DNA of 64,000 bases, from NCBI GenBank assembly GCA_014058105.1, contig JACGCM010002205.1:4030001-4094000 (forward strand). Direction: 5' to 3'. Position 1 is the first letter of the stretch. Every line of letters begins with the position of its first letter. The notes beneath the pieces were generated by a model. That model saw nothing but the letters and a program-made list of their open reading frames with translations. It was not told the origin of the DNA and made no database searches. Positions 52,888 to 63,715 of the stretch are shown here, one piece after another. The position numbers were made by a program, and so were the translations under genes. Source of the stretch: Kingdonia uniflora. Lineage: Eukaryota; Streptophyta; Magnoliopsida; Ranunculales; Circaeasteraceae.

Positions 52888-54325
52888 ATGGTTACTTCCG
52901 GACGATCGATTGTAGGAACTTAGCTCAAAGTGTCCATGGAGTCGGGGCAGCTCATAGAGTTCAGGCGAATCTCAACGCCGAAATGAGGAAACGCACCGAG
53001 CTCAAACTTTAGTTAACTAAGGATCAAGAGCTCTGTGAGAATGAGCTCGATGCTGAATGACATGCTCCTTTGGCAGCGTTCAAACGACATAAGGATCAGA
53101 TGATAATAATACAGACTGCCCCAAAGGCTTTACAAAATACTCAGTAGGCTCCACCAACCAGAGGTCATGATCAGCTTCCAGAGACCTCCCGTATATCTAC
53201 AACGGAAAGGCTAGGACATCGGGGAGTCACTAGTAAAGCTATGTCCAAGGATTTACACCGCGAGCCACAACCCTTCATACATTTGGGGGGTAAAGTTAAG
53301 TCTGAAGTCAGTCGAGGTCACAAAATTTCTATCCGCCATAAGGAAGAATAGTGACCTCAACATCAAGTTCCAGCATGAGATGGCCTAAGTGACGGTACGG
53401 GCACTCATCATCCACTGCCAGCTCGTCAAATAATTTGATAGATATGTCATTACGTCACAAAAGAGCATATGGACCAACGGATTAAGGAGTAGATCGAAGC
53501 ACAGGTTTTGGGTACTGCCGGCGATACCATAAAGATACAAGGAAGTCCGATTGCCAAGGAACTATTCGATATTGAGATACCAAAAGGTTTCCATACTCCT
53601 AAAATTTGTAAATACAAAGGTACTGTCCCAAAGGGGCACATTCAGCAATACCGTGATTCATTGGGGTTGTACTCCAATCTCAACCACATCCTCTGCCGTC
53701 TGTTTACCACAAGTGTACAGGAGGAACCACTCTGATGGTTTCACTCTCTCCCTAAAGACTCCATCTACACATTCGATCAGCTGTAGAAGCAGTTCATCAA
53801 GATGTATGCTCACAACAAAGATAAAGAGGAGAACTTGTATTCTCTTATCGGTTTAAAAAGTTGCATGGAGAGAAGCTCGAAGATATTTCAAAAAAAATCT
53901 TGGAGCTCGCACAAAAAGTGGATAACCTTAATCAGAAAATAGTTGTTACTGCTTTCACTAATGCCCTCCGGCTCGACTGTAAGGCCAAAGAATACCTCTT
54001 CCTTAGCAAACCTGCGACTTTGGAGGAGATAATCATCAAAGTCATCAGTTACGTCGACCTAGAGAGGATGATGTTCGAGCGACAGAAATCTACTAAATCC
54101 GTCCCCTCCACTAACGGCCCATCTACAGATCGAACCAGTGAACCCAAGGAGGAAGAAAGAGATCAGAAGCGCACCAAGGGCAACACTGGTTACCCTCGGA
54201 GAGGCGGTCTACCAAACAAACCTATCCACCAAAAAATTGAACATTTAAATCTCTATAATTTTTCCATTACTATTGAGGGATCTACTTTACCGCGTCTCTC
54301 AACCGCTGGAACCAAACGATAGTCG
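52888..54325 (+). pseudogene. gag (element D)
   Basis: The ATG at 52888 (MVTSGRSIVGT) meets a TAG after eleven codons, where A has CAG. The capsid domain is clear from 53508: FDIEIPKGFHTPKICKYKGT, HIQQYRDSLGLYSNLNHIL, then the TGA at 53733. It resumes at 53861-54322: HGEKLEDISKKILELAQKVD, FTNALRLDCKAKEYLFLSKP and VISYVDLERMMFERQKSTK, with a basic tail (EPKEEERDQKRTKGNTGYPR). The protein would build the particle and bind RNA. Confidence 0.87.
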
Positions 54326-55010
54326 ACCATATTGCCTGCATTATAAGGTAAATCATCATACTACTGATAATTGCTATGCGCTACAGTGATTACTCGAGTA
54401 CATTTTTAAAGATAAACGGATGCTCGAGTACATTATAAATTTGAAGTCGTCCAAGGATAGCAGCTATAAGAAGCAGCTTGAAGTTATTCACGTAAATGAT
54501 AAAACTGAGGAAAAACACCTTTTCCATATGTACGACAGCAACATGATCGAAATTAATCAGATCACCAATTCTAACAGATCAAAACGAAGGAGACAATCAA
54601 AATGCTATGATCTCACACCTTAAGACAAAGAAGCCAAGCTTCTCCCTGAGCCGAGCAATCGCCAGCTAGGAATTTCATTCAAAGATTGTGATACCAGCCA
54701 TGTCAAATTTTTACATCATGATGCATTATTAATAATGATGAAAATGAGGAAGTTTGTCATGCACACAATGATGATCAATACTGGAAGCGGTATTGAGATT
54801 CTGTTTCTAAGCACAATCGACCAGATGGGATTGGCTGACCAAGTAATTCAAAGCGACACTGATATCAGTGGGTTCAATGGTTTCAGAGAAGAACGAGTAG
54901 GCAAGATCAACTTACCTATTACCGCAGGACCAGCCGCCATCGACGTTGTATTCTATGTCATTAATGTCAAATCTTGTTAACTCGAGATTATGGGTTGTTG
55001 CTGGATTCAC
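54326..55010 (+). pseudogene. Zinc knuckle and aspartic protease region (element D)
   Basis: A broken zinc-knuckle stretch (YCLHYKVNHHTTDNCYAL) and linker (SYKKQLEVIHVNDKTEEKHL) lead to 54735-54980: KMRKFVMHTMMINTGSGIEI, LFLSTIDQMGLADQVIQSDT and DISGFNGFREERVGKINLPI. The catalytic triplet is NTG (Asn codon AAT at 54777-54779) instead of DTG, so this protease could not work. One G-to-A change accounts for it, as expected from deamination of a methylated cytosine on the other strand. Confidence 0.87.
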
Positions 55011-55389
55011 AACATGGAAGCAACCGCTTCCACATATTGTCATGCACTCCGATTCAAACACGGCAATGGTATTTATGAGATCAAAGGTAGTTAGAAGCTC
55101 TCTCAAGCTTGTGAAAATACTATCTCTGCTATCCCAGATACCTCTGACAGATTGGCTACATAGTAATTACAGGAAGCTGATCACCTCAACGATCAATCTT
55201 CCATGGAGGAACCTACAGAATATATCAACCTCGATGGACCTTTCCGAGGTACTTTCATTGGTTCTAAGCTAGTTTAATAGGAAAAAGATACTGTCATTCA
55301 GTTCTTGCAGCTCAATCAAGACATTTTTGCATGGTCTTCTGAAGAGATACATGGGGTCGATCCGACGGAGACATGTCACAAGTTGGCCA

Positions 55390-56230
55390 TAAATACAACG
55401 CCACAGCGGTCAAACATAAACAACAACGTCTATCACATTACCTTTGAGATGAAGTTAGCATTGAGATCGAGCAATTGATCAAGGTGGGATTCGTTCGAGA
55501 AGCCAACTATCCTGACTGGATATCCAATATTATCGTTGTGCCAAAGAAAAATAGAAAAGTCCGAGTTTGCGTAGATTTCACCGATCTAAACAAACATACT
55601 CCAAAGGATAGTTTCCTCTTCCCAACATTCATTAGATCCTCGATTCTACAGCCAGCCATAATCTCCTATCTATGATGGATGCTGCTTCTGGGTATAATCA
55701 GATTCCACTTCAGGAAAAAGATCAATAAAAGACAACTTTTATCACTGAAAGAGGTCTTTATTGCTATAAAGTCATGCCCTTGGGACTCAAAAATGTAGGT
55801 GTTAGATATCAACGGTTGATGACTACTATGTTCAAGGCACACCTAGGGAAAGTCGTTGAAGTTTATATCGACGATTTCCTGTGCAAGAGCGTTCAGTCAA
55901 CCAATCACATCGTAGATCTCAATACTATATTTAATATTCTTCGATCTTACAGGATGCGTCTCAACCCTGATAAATGTCAATTTGGGGTCTGTTCAGGCAG
56001 ATTTCTCGATCGCCTTATCAGCAAGAAGGGGATTGAGGCCGATCGAGATCAGATTCAGGCTCTCCTTAACATGCCTTCTCCAAAAACAACAAAAGATATT
56101 CGAAAACTTATCGGCAAGATTGCCGCAATCAACCATTTCGTTTCTAAATCTTCAAACCGCTGTCGTTGGCTATTCTTATTACTCTGCGGTTGTACCAAAC
56201 GAGGAAAGGTTCTGCAAAATAGAGGTCACA
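55390..56230 (+). pseudogene. Reverse transcriptase (element D)
   Basis: Reads IEQLIKVGFVREANYPDWIS, NIIVVPKKNRKVRVCVDFTD and LNKHTPKDSFLFPTF, then a frameshift near 55620. DAASGYNQIPLQEKDQ and TFITERGLYCYKVMPLGLKN follow, then YIDD at 55864-55875 (VEVYIDDFLCKSVQSTNHIV) and LRSYRMRLNPDKCQFGV. The clean part 55774-56268 covers the palm motif and thumb. All catalytic Asp residues visible (VDF, YIDD) are kept, but the frame is not continuous. Confidence 0.9.
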
Positions 56231-56745
56231 TGGACACCAGAATGAGAAGCAGCTTTTCAGGATCTTAAAACCTATTTGGGGAGGTCTCCCATAATGAGCA
56301 CCCTAGTAGATAATGAGGAACTGATTATCTACCTAGCAATCACAAATACTTCCCTCATCTCAGTTCTCATTCGCTTAGAATGAAAAATAGAAAAAAAAAT
56401 CTTCTTCATCAGCAAGATCCTCACACCAGTGAAAATAAGGTACTCTAAAATTGAGAAACTTCTTCTCACTCTTGTTTACACTTTACAAAAACTCAAGCAC
56501 TACTTCCAAGCTTACTCAGTCAAAGTCATGACGAATTACCCACTTCGGGAAGTTCTATCTAAGGAAGAAAAATTGAGAAGAGTGCAATAATGGTTAGTCA
56601 GTTTGGGAGAACATGATATCAAGTTTGAGCAACATCATTCTAGAAAAGGTAAGGCCGTTGCCAATTTTCTCGCAAATTTTCCAGTGGAAGATCCCGAGTG
56701 GGAGGAGCATGATTCTGACCTTATAGAAGAAACACCTGAGGATCC
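56231..56745 (+). pseudogene. RNase H, first domain (element D)
   Basis: VTWTPE, a stop, then EAAFQDLKTYLGRSPIMS. It continues ELIIYLAITNTSLISVLIRL, FFISKILTPVKIRYSKIEKL, LLTLVYTLQKLKHYFQAYSV, TNYPLREVLSKEEKLRRVQ and GEHDIKFEQHHSRKGKAVAN. Typical RT-connected RNase H. The usual DAS/AID active-site positions are altered (TNTS for the common SDTA), so activity is doubtful even apart from the stops. Confidence 0.8.
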
Positions 56746-57230
56746 ACCCCTAAGCCATTTGACGATCAAGCTGAATGGATCACTACATCAGGTGGAAACT
56801 TCTCAAAGATGGATCACTAGGACCTGCAGGGTCAGGAATCGGAATCTTTTTAATTACCCCTTCCAATGATAAAATTGAAAAATCAATCCACTTTGATTTT
56901 AAGGCCATAAATAATATCATCGAGTATGAAGCTCTCATTCATGGACTCGACATCATACTTGAGCTCGATGTCTCCAAACTCTCAGTTTACACAGATTCAC
57001 TACTCATCGTCATCACTACTCAGAGTAATTCAAGAAGAACGAAAAGATGATCGAATATGCAGCCCTCGTTGCAGATAGGATAAGCAAGTTTGCGAAAGAA
57101 ACTCTTAATTATCTTCCTCGAGGTGGGAATAGACACGCCGATTCCTTGGCATATCTAGCCAGGGTCTTGGGTACAGAAGCTCGATATCTCCAGATCAAAA
57201 TCATTTCAACCCCAACATTGATCGCATTTC
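56746..57230 (+). pseudogene. Second, archaeal-type RNase H domain (element D)
   Basis: After a frameshift in the first strand, 56775-57050 reads DGSLGPAGSGIGIFLITPSN, IEKSIHFDFKAINNIIEYEA, LIHGLDIILELDVSKLSVYT and DSLLIV. The E (in EYEA) and D (in TDS) are the expected active-site residues. 57047-57190 continues IEYAALVADRISKFAKETLN, YLPRGGNRHADSLAYLARVL with the HAD histidine/aspartate. This domain between RNase H and integrase defines the Tat lineage. Confidence 0.84.
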
Positions 57231-58510
57231 TATGTCCACGATCAACACTGAGGGCGATAAAGGGGGAGACGACGATTGGCAAAAGCCTTTCTTAGACTAC
57301 CTCGTTGTCGAAAACAATTATAATAGACTACTCACAGTAGATCTAAAGGAGCATCGACAGTTGATCAACAACTCAAAGAGCTACACTAATCAAAATGGTG
57401 TACTATACCGCCTTCCTGTCATAGGGCCTTACCTTAAGTGCCTCTCCAAATCAATAGTGGATGAATTGCTCCGCTAATTAGATGAAGGGACTTGTGGCTC
57501 CCATGCCGCAGGTCAATCACTAGCAAACAAAGCAATCACACAAAGAATATTTTGGTCTGGCATGCGCAATCAAGCAGAGAAGTACTCCCGCAGATACGAT
57601 ACATGCCAAAGACATGGACTCATGATATGCGCCCCTGCGCTCGAGCTCCATGCAAGCAAGATTTTCTGGCCATTCAAAAGATGGGCACTAGATCTCGTCG
57701 ACGAATTCCCTAACTCTCCAGGTAACCGCCATCACCTACTCGTTGCTACCGATTATTTTACAAAATGGGTAGAAGCAGTTCCACTATGTCGAACCAGAGA
57801 AGAAGAGGTCATCTCTTTTATCTAAAACCACATAATCACTCGGTTTGGGTTCCCTCACCTAATTCGTATCGATAATGGGCCCCAATTGATGGGAGAGAAA
57901 GTCGTAAACTTCTTAAACCACCACAATATCATCCACTCACCATCCAATCCTTACTATCCTCAAAGAAATGAATGGCCAAGTCGAAATCACTAACAAAACC
58001 ATTGTGGATGGACTCAAAAAAAAGATTTCACTCGCAGAAAAAAGGGAATTGGGTTCGCGAGCTGCCTCATCTCCTATGGGCTTATCGTACCACTCCCTGA
58101 CAATCAACTGGGTGTACCCCATTCCTCCTTGGTTATGGCACTAAGGCCGTCATTCCTTATGAATATCATCATCCAGTTCGTGACCACGAGCTAACTGATG
58201 AGGAAAATAAGTTTGAGTTGGCTTGCAACCTCAATATGTTAGATGAAACTAGGGAATACGGTATCGCTAACCTAGGTCGATATCATCATATGCTTGCCAG
58301 ATCGAGCAACAGCAGAGTCAAAAGTCGTGCCTTCCAAATCAAAGATCTCGTCCTCAGAGAAATTCCTCAACATCACAAAGAGCCTCACGGTAGAAAATTA
58401 GCCAACAATTAGGAGAGTCCATTCATTATCACAGGTCTCTCAACCTGGGATCATATTATCTCATGATAGAAGAGGGAATACCCATTTTGAATACTTAAAA
58501 TACTAGGCGA
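57231..58510 (+). pseudogene. Integrase (element D)
   Basis: The N-terminal zinc region reads LDEGTCGSHAAGQSLANKAI and YDTCQRHG; the first His (LHEG in B) is Asp here. The core has WPFKRWALDLVDEFPNS (first Asp), HHLLVATDYFTKWVEAVPLC and HLIRIDNGPQLMGEKVVNFL (second Asp). The catalytic Glu stretch is frameshifted by a 4-bp duplication (AATG at about 57968). The C-terminal part reads NLNMLDETREYGIANLGRYH, RAFQIKDLVLREIPQHHKEP and FIITGLS. About 400 residues in total, the normal length. Confidence 0.88.
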
Positions 58511-58679
58511 CTGAAATGGTACTATCGTTAAGCGTCTTACTACTCCATTTCCTTTCCTTGTTTTTGTTATTTTGTTTTTCAATTCCGAAAGTAAGATTTT
58601 CATCTCCACTTAATGTAAATTCTGAACTTATCAATGAAATTCCATGTTCCTTAGAAACATCTCTCTACTTATGTAGATT

Positions 58680-59540
58680 CTACCAAATATCAGATAGGGT
58701 AAAAATAATATTAGCCTTCATCTACTTCAACTTGTTTGGATCATTTATAACAACTAGATCAAGGATAACACTTGGTTCGGCTGACTTTACTAAATTTCTG
58801 CGATTGTAGCAAGTATAGAAACTTGTTTCATATCAAAGACTCTACCAAACAAGAGATAAGGCAAAGGTAATACTAGTTTTCATCTTTTCAACTTGCTTGG
58901 GTTATTTATAACGACTAGATCAAGGATAACACTTGGTTCGGCTAACTCTACTAAATCTCTACGATAGTAGCAAGTGTAAAAACTTGCTTCATATCAAAGA
59001 CTCTACCAAACAAGAGATAAGGCAAAGGTAATACTAGTCATCATCTTTTTCAACTTGTTTGGGTCATTTATAATGGCTTGATCAAGGATAATACTTGGTT
59101 TGGCTGACTATACTTAATTTCTGCGATTATAGTAAGTGTAGAAACTTGTTTCATATCAAAGACTTTACCAAACAAGAGATAAGGCAAAGGTAATACTAGT
59201 TTTCATTTTTTTCAACTTGTTTGGGTCATTTATAATGGCTAGATCAAGGATAATACTTGGTTCGGCTGAATCTACTCAATCTCTGCGATTGTAGCAAGTG
59301 TAGAAACTTGTTTCATATCAAAGACCCCACCAGGCATAAGATAAGGCAAAGGTAATACTAGCCTTCATCTCTTTCAATATGTCTCCAGTATTTGTATAGT
59401 TCAATCAAGTTTCAACTTGGCTTAACTCAACCCATTTCAGCAATTGGAACAAGAGTAAAAACTTATTTTATATCAAAGACCCCACCAGACATAAAGATAA
59501 GGCAAAGGTCATACAAGCTTTCATCTATTTCAATGTGTCT
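58680..59540. repeat. ~162-bp tandem repeats, pol-antisense spacer of element D (5-6 units)
   Basis: GATCAAGGATAACACTTGGT starts at 58757, 58918, 59080 and 59242 (spacing 161-162 bp). A weaker unit follows at about 59402. Units also share CAAAGACTCTACCAAACAAG and GATAAGGCAAAGGTAATACT. More units than in B or A. Confidence 0.9.
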
Positions 59541-59689
59541 GCGATAGATACTATTTATTTTTCAGGTCAAATTCATATTACAAGGAATTTTTTTACTGCT
59601 GATGGGATGTCAGGCGTGCTTCCCCCTACAGTAGAGATGTCAGTCATGCTTCCCCCTATATTAAGTGGTCAAACATTTAGTTCACGGAT

Positions 59690-60995
59690 TACAGCAACTC
59701 AACCCCTCTCAATCAGGTCAGTAGGTCTAGGGTCCAAATCGGTTTCCATGGTGGTCGTGCAGTTCCATCGGTCTATGTTAACTCTACAGATGTATCCCAT
59801 ATCCGAGAGACTTTTAAATAAGGTATCTCATTCTAACTCAAGTCTTTTTACTTCCTTTACAAAATAAGCAACTATCGCCTTTAGAAGGTCTGAGCGTGAC
59901 GTATCAGGTATGACCATCCTTGCAAATTTTGCTCTCACCATCTCAAGGCGTGACTTCAATCCAGCATACAAATTCTTCTGATGCATTATTTCCATATCAA
60001 CTTTAGCATCATGTTCTACATTATTTTCCAAAAAATTTATATATTTAGCTGATCCAGCCAGGTTCATAGTCTCCAGGTCCACAACTTGAGCTCGAAGTCT
60101 TTTAATTTTAACGTTCAACTCTTCCCTAGCCTGAATATCTTTTAATAATTCTCCTATCCTCTTCATAACAATTTCCTTTACCTTGACTTCCCCATCCAAA
60201 GCCTTCTCCCTGATAAGAGCAGCATCCAACTTCTACTGGCATTCCCTTAAGCTTGTATTACTTCTTTGCACATGCCCCTAAATTCGAGCTACATCACCTT
60301 CCAGCTCTCTAATTCGTCCTGATAAACTCACCACATCCCCTCGGACTAGAGGAACTTGAACATCCTTCTTACTCCACCTCGAGCGCTCTCCAGCCTCTGC
60401 TTTTTTGGCACCTGCGTTGGCTTGTGCCAATTTAGCCTTTAATCGTGCCACCCACTCATTTAAATCATTACACCTTCGTTGTATTTCCTGAAACTCCATA
60501 TCCTTGGCAGGTAGAGCTATATGCAAGTGTTTAGTCGTGGCTTCTGAAGCTGATAGATTTTCTCAAACTACTCTCAGCTCATTATCCTTTTCAACAATTT
60601 TTTGATTCAGTCACTCCATCTCGTTTCTACAATTCTAAAGATTAGATCGAAATTGTTCCTCCGATCCTTCTAGGGTCTGAATACGGTACTGAGCCTTTTC
60701 AGCCAGCTTACCCTTAACCATCAACGTGTCAACCAGATTTTGGAGCTTTACAGCATGTTCTTTGATCTTCACCAGCTCTTTTAGCTCCTTGGCTATTTCG
60801 ATATATTTTTCTTTGACCTTCTGAGTCAGGTCTGAAACAGCCTGGGTTACCTCCACAAGTTTAAAATGTACCTTTACGTGTTGATCTTCTCTATTCACAT
60901 TCACCTCCCTCATCCTATCCAACTTCTTTGCAAATTCCTGGTTACATTGGAGTACATCATCCTCACGCGAGTGAGCTGAATCTAATTCGATCTGT
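59690..60995 (-). pseudogene. Opposite-strand gene of element D: coiled-coil exons
   Basis: From an acceptor at about 60995 (ATACAG) it reads IELDSAHSREDDVLQCNQEF, DRMREVNVNREDQHVKVHFK and LVEVTQAVSDLTQKVKEKYI, then KLAEKAQYRIQTLEGSEEQF. After stops at about 60630 come KDNELRVV, LHIALPAKDMEFQEIQRRCN and VSLSGRIRELEGDVARI. 60229-59828 reads DAALIREKALDGEVKVKEIV, EELNVKIKRLRAQVVDLETM and FVKEVKRLELERDTLFKSLS, and it ends after DPRPTDLIERG. The 133-codon open part is among the longest. Strong heptad periodicity marks a coiled coil. Confidence 0.75.
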
Positions 60996-61339
60996 ATGAT
61001 ATAATGACTTTAATACAGTTCGATCCATAACACAATCAATGTGCATCTATATTTCATTTCCAAACTTATATATGATTTCTAACATCTGCGGTGTGCAAAT
61101 ACTTTTAAATTAAAGGTTCGGATATATTATCAGATAAATGCTCCATGAGGTATATTGCGAAGTCTAAGGTACATACTTTCGATATACTACTTTGCATAAA
61201 GAGCACTGAATTTTTCTATGCACTATATTAGTGGCATTTTCCTAAAGCTGATTGAAAAACTTGTGGCCTACATCTACATCTTATTTACTATGTAGCTTTA
61301 TGTCGATATAACATACAGGCCAAAAGGCCTTTTTCAATC

Positions 61340-61436
61340 TAACCTGCAGCTCCGCTTGTGAAGACAATGAAGATGTAGAAATTTCTTTCTCCCTGGCAAG
61401 CTCAGTCTCTAGGTCTTTTATCCTAAGACTCATTTC
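61340..61436 (-). pseudogene. Opposite-strand gene of element D: short coiled-coil exon
   Basis: Between CTTTTAG and CTGCAG/GTTAGATTG it reads HREMSLRIKDLETELAREKE, then ISTSSLSSQAELQ, fully open here. B has the same exon at 21375-21486 with one stop. Confidence 0.7.
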
Positions 61437-61555
61437 TCTATGTGCCTAAAAGTGGGTCACAAAAAAACTCAGCCTAAGAGTCCATTCAATGTACACAATC
61501 CAGCAGTTTACAACACCCATCCAAAATGTTCATACAAAACCAAATCATTTCTCTA

Positions 61556-61995
61556 TCCTAGCTTCTCGTGCTCGTTCTTCGGGAGTTCGCTATCGTCCCC
61601 TTGGTTATCCAACACTTTCTAACAAGAGATACCGTCTAACCCGTCAACTACTCCCACCGTGACCTACTCCATCCCATCATCATCCTTCTCCTCAATGTAG
61701 GTGTCCGCCTTAATGGTATTCACCTCCTCCTCGGAGTATCCTTTCAACATCAGGTGGCGCCCCAACCAGTCGCACTCCGCCACTCTCACCTCCAAATTGG
61801 CCCTTGCATCCACCTATAGCTAACAAACTGCCATGGTATGGGAAACCTTCAGAGCCTCCAGCTGCCTGGCATCCTTAACGGCATCAACTTTAGCTCGAGC
61901 TAACTTTTTCTCAAGCTCAATTTTCATCCTCATCAGCTCGGACTTGTCTTCCTGAACTCTAAGCCACATCCCCTTCGCCAGCCGAGCAACCTACA
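61556..61995 (-). pseudogene. Opposite-strand gene of element D: helix plus acidic tail
   Basis: Reads VARLAKGMWLRVQEDKSELM, RMKIELEKKLARAKVDAVKD, ARQLEALKVSHTMAVC, stops, then RANLEVRVAECDWLGRHLML, KGYSEEEVNTIKADTYIEEK and GVVDGLDGISC, ending DNQGDDSELPKNEHEKLG. Whether the coiled-coil exons downstream join this block before or instead of the acidic tail cannot be decided from sequence. Confidence 0.68.
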
Positions 61996-62084
61996 GAACA
62001 AAAATTGACCTCAACATCAGCTCGAAACACAATCCATAATCTTTTTTGCATAATCAGTATAGACTTACCATCTTGCTCATATCT

Positions 62085-62605
62085 TCCTCACCATGAAGGA
62101 TCGCCAATCTAGCCCTCTCCTTAACCTCTTTGAGGTCGTCCACCATGGCTGATCGTTGTTCAGCCACCTTGTCCCCCAATTTCTATGAAGGTTTGACCTT
62201 TCTCCTTTTTTCTTTAGTGACCTCACCACTTCCAGTGGTACCTGAGGCCGACAGAGTTTTTAACATCCGTTTTTTCGGATATTTTTGAGCTATTGTGCTC
62301 GAAATAATGGGTTCCGGTTGAACCGACCTATCTATTCCAGGGGTCTTGGCTAAGTTGGTTCGACCTTCCCGCCAGTTCTTTGCCTCTTCCATTCACCAGC
62401 ACCAGCCATCAACCTGGTCGATTGAGCCTTTTTAACCTTCTTCGACCTACTATCTATCCTCTTCTTCCTACTAAGACCGAGTCCATCCAACACAACCTCG
62501 AGCTCAGTCTCCTCCTCAACAACTTCGAACTCAGTCTCCTCCTCAACAACTTTGCCCAATAGTGACTATTTCCTCTCTACGTGAGACTTAAGGCCTGTCA
62601 TACAA
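62085..62605 (-). pseudogene. Opposite-strand gene of element D: acidic-basic exon with short duplication
   Basis: 62559-62350 reads VVEEETEFEVVEEETELEVV and LDGLGLSRKKRIDSRSKKVK. The EVVEEETE- repeat reflects a 27-bp tandem duplication near 62505-62550 not seen in A or B. 62392-62183 reads PEPIISSTIAQKYPKKRMLK, TLSASGTTGSGEVTKEKRRK and VKPS. It then reads DDLKEVKERARLAILHGEED and ends at a donor near 62085. Basic clusters KKRIDSRSKK and KEKRRKVK look like nuclear localisation signals. Confidence 0.66.
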
Positions 62606-62689
62606 AACATTTTTATTAGCAATTACAGGGATAAGTTCAAACATATTAGTAATATTATCTATGCATGGTCATACTTACTTTGTTTTACA

Positions 62690-63450
62690 GTTCTAAACCG
62701 AAGGTCCAAAGGTTCTTCGTCATTTCTCTGAAAGCAATTACCCTTCACCCATATGAGGCTATCATTCCAGGCTCAACCTGCTGAATTCAGATGGAAGAAG
62801 CGAGACCGAGTTGCGCTCGCACAGAAGTATGCCCCACCACTAGCGTGATAATTTTTCACCCCATAAAATTGCAACACATCCTCAAGAGATATCCTCCTCC
62901 CCTTCCCTCATTCTCCTACCTTTCATTTTGGTGGTCACAAACATTAATTGCCTCCCACATGTTCCCATTCAATTGAACGGGACATGCTCTAATTGTATTT
63001 ATAATCCCCTTCGCGAAGTTGGTAAGGGGAAGACTCAGCCCATACTCTAATTAAGATAGGTAATACAGAAAACCTTCCTCAAGGTCACTTCGAACACCCC
63101 CATCAAAGTATTCTAACAAGATCGATTTATCTATGCCCCTATCTCATTTTTCCACTTCTAAATCCACCAGCAAATAAAAATATTCTTCCCCAGTCGGTAC
63201 CCTGCAACCCCTAAACTGCCTTCCGGCATATTCCACACAATTACCCCATGTCCCACCTATAGTGGCCTTGGCTTTACAGAATTTTCTAAATGTATCTAAA
63301 CCAGGAAGATAGGACACCAATTGACCAGGAAAACCTCGAAATGGTTCCAACCCAACTTTAACCTTATTATCATACTCAATCGTTTGACTAAAGGTCGACA
63401 CCTTAGTAACAGGTGAACTATCCATTTCAACTATAATTTTTACAGGCAAG
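62690..63450 (-). pseudogene. Opposite-strand gene of element D: conserved exon
   Basis: 63449-63144 is open: DNKVKVGLEPFRGFPGQLVS, LDTFRKFCKAKATIGGTWGN, CVEYAGRQFRGCRVPTGEEY and FYLLVDLEVEK. After a stop it continues DRGIDKSILLEYFDGGVRSD, EYGLSLPLTNFAKGIINTI, PVQLNGNMWEAINVCDHQNE, LEDVLQFYGVKNYHASGGAY, FHLNSAG and NDSLIWVKGNCFQRNDEEPL. Uninterrupted at the site used by the CACTA element in B. Best preserved exon of this gene across copies. Confidence 0.8.
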
Positions 63451-63477
63451 TTTTAGACCCTATACGACTGACTCTCA

Positions 63478-63565
63478 CGCTCGACCTACATACAGGTTCA
63501 GGTATTTATTATTATTTCATACGCTCGACCTACATACAGGTTCAGGTATTTATTATTATTTCATA
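63478..63565. repeat. 44-bp tandem duplication in element D
   Basis: CGCTCGACCTACATACAGGT...TTCATA stands twice, at 63478-63521 and 63522-63565, in the intron of the opposite-strand gene. B and A have one copy (TTGACCTACATACAGGTTCA-like at 32458). The units are almost identical, so the event is recent. Confidence 0.9.
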
Positions 63566-63715
63566 CAAATCGGTCATATCAACATATAACATATCTTTTA
63601 TATATTCTGTGTAAATGTCAAAAGTACAAAAAATTGTCATGTATAGCAGTTGTTAAGATTTGCTTCAAAAACGGTTTGCACAAATATATATATATACTGC
63701 GCACGTCTCTACTAA

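Noticed and set aside
52188..58510. Endogenous pararetrovirus (caulimovirid)
   Set aside because: LTRs, primer site, integrase and the second RNase H domain are present and no movement protein is seen; this is a Tat-type Ty3/gypsy retrotransposon.
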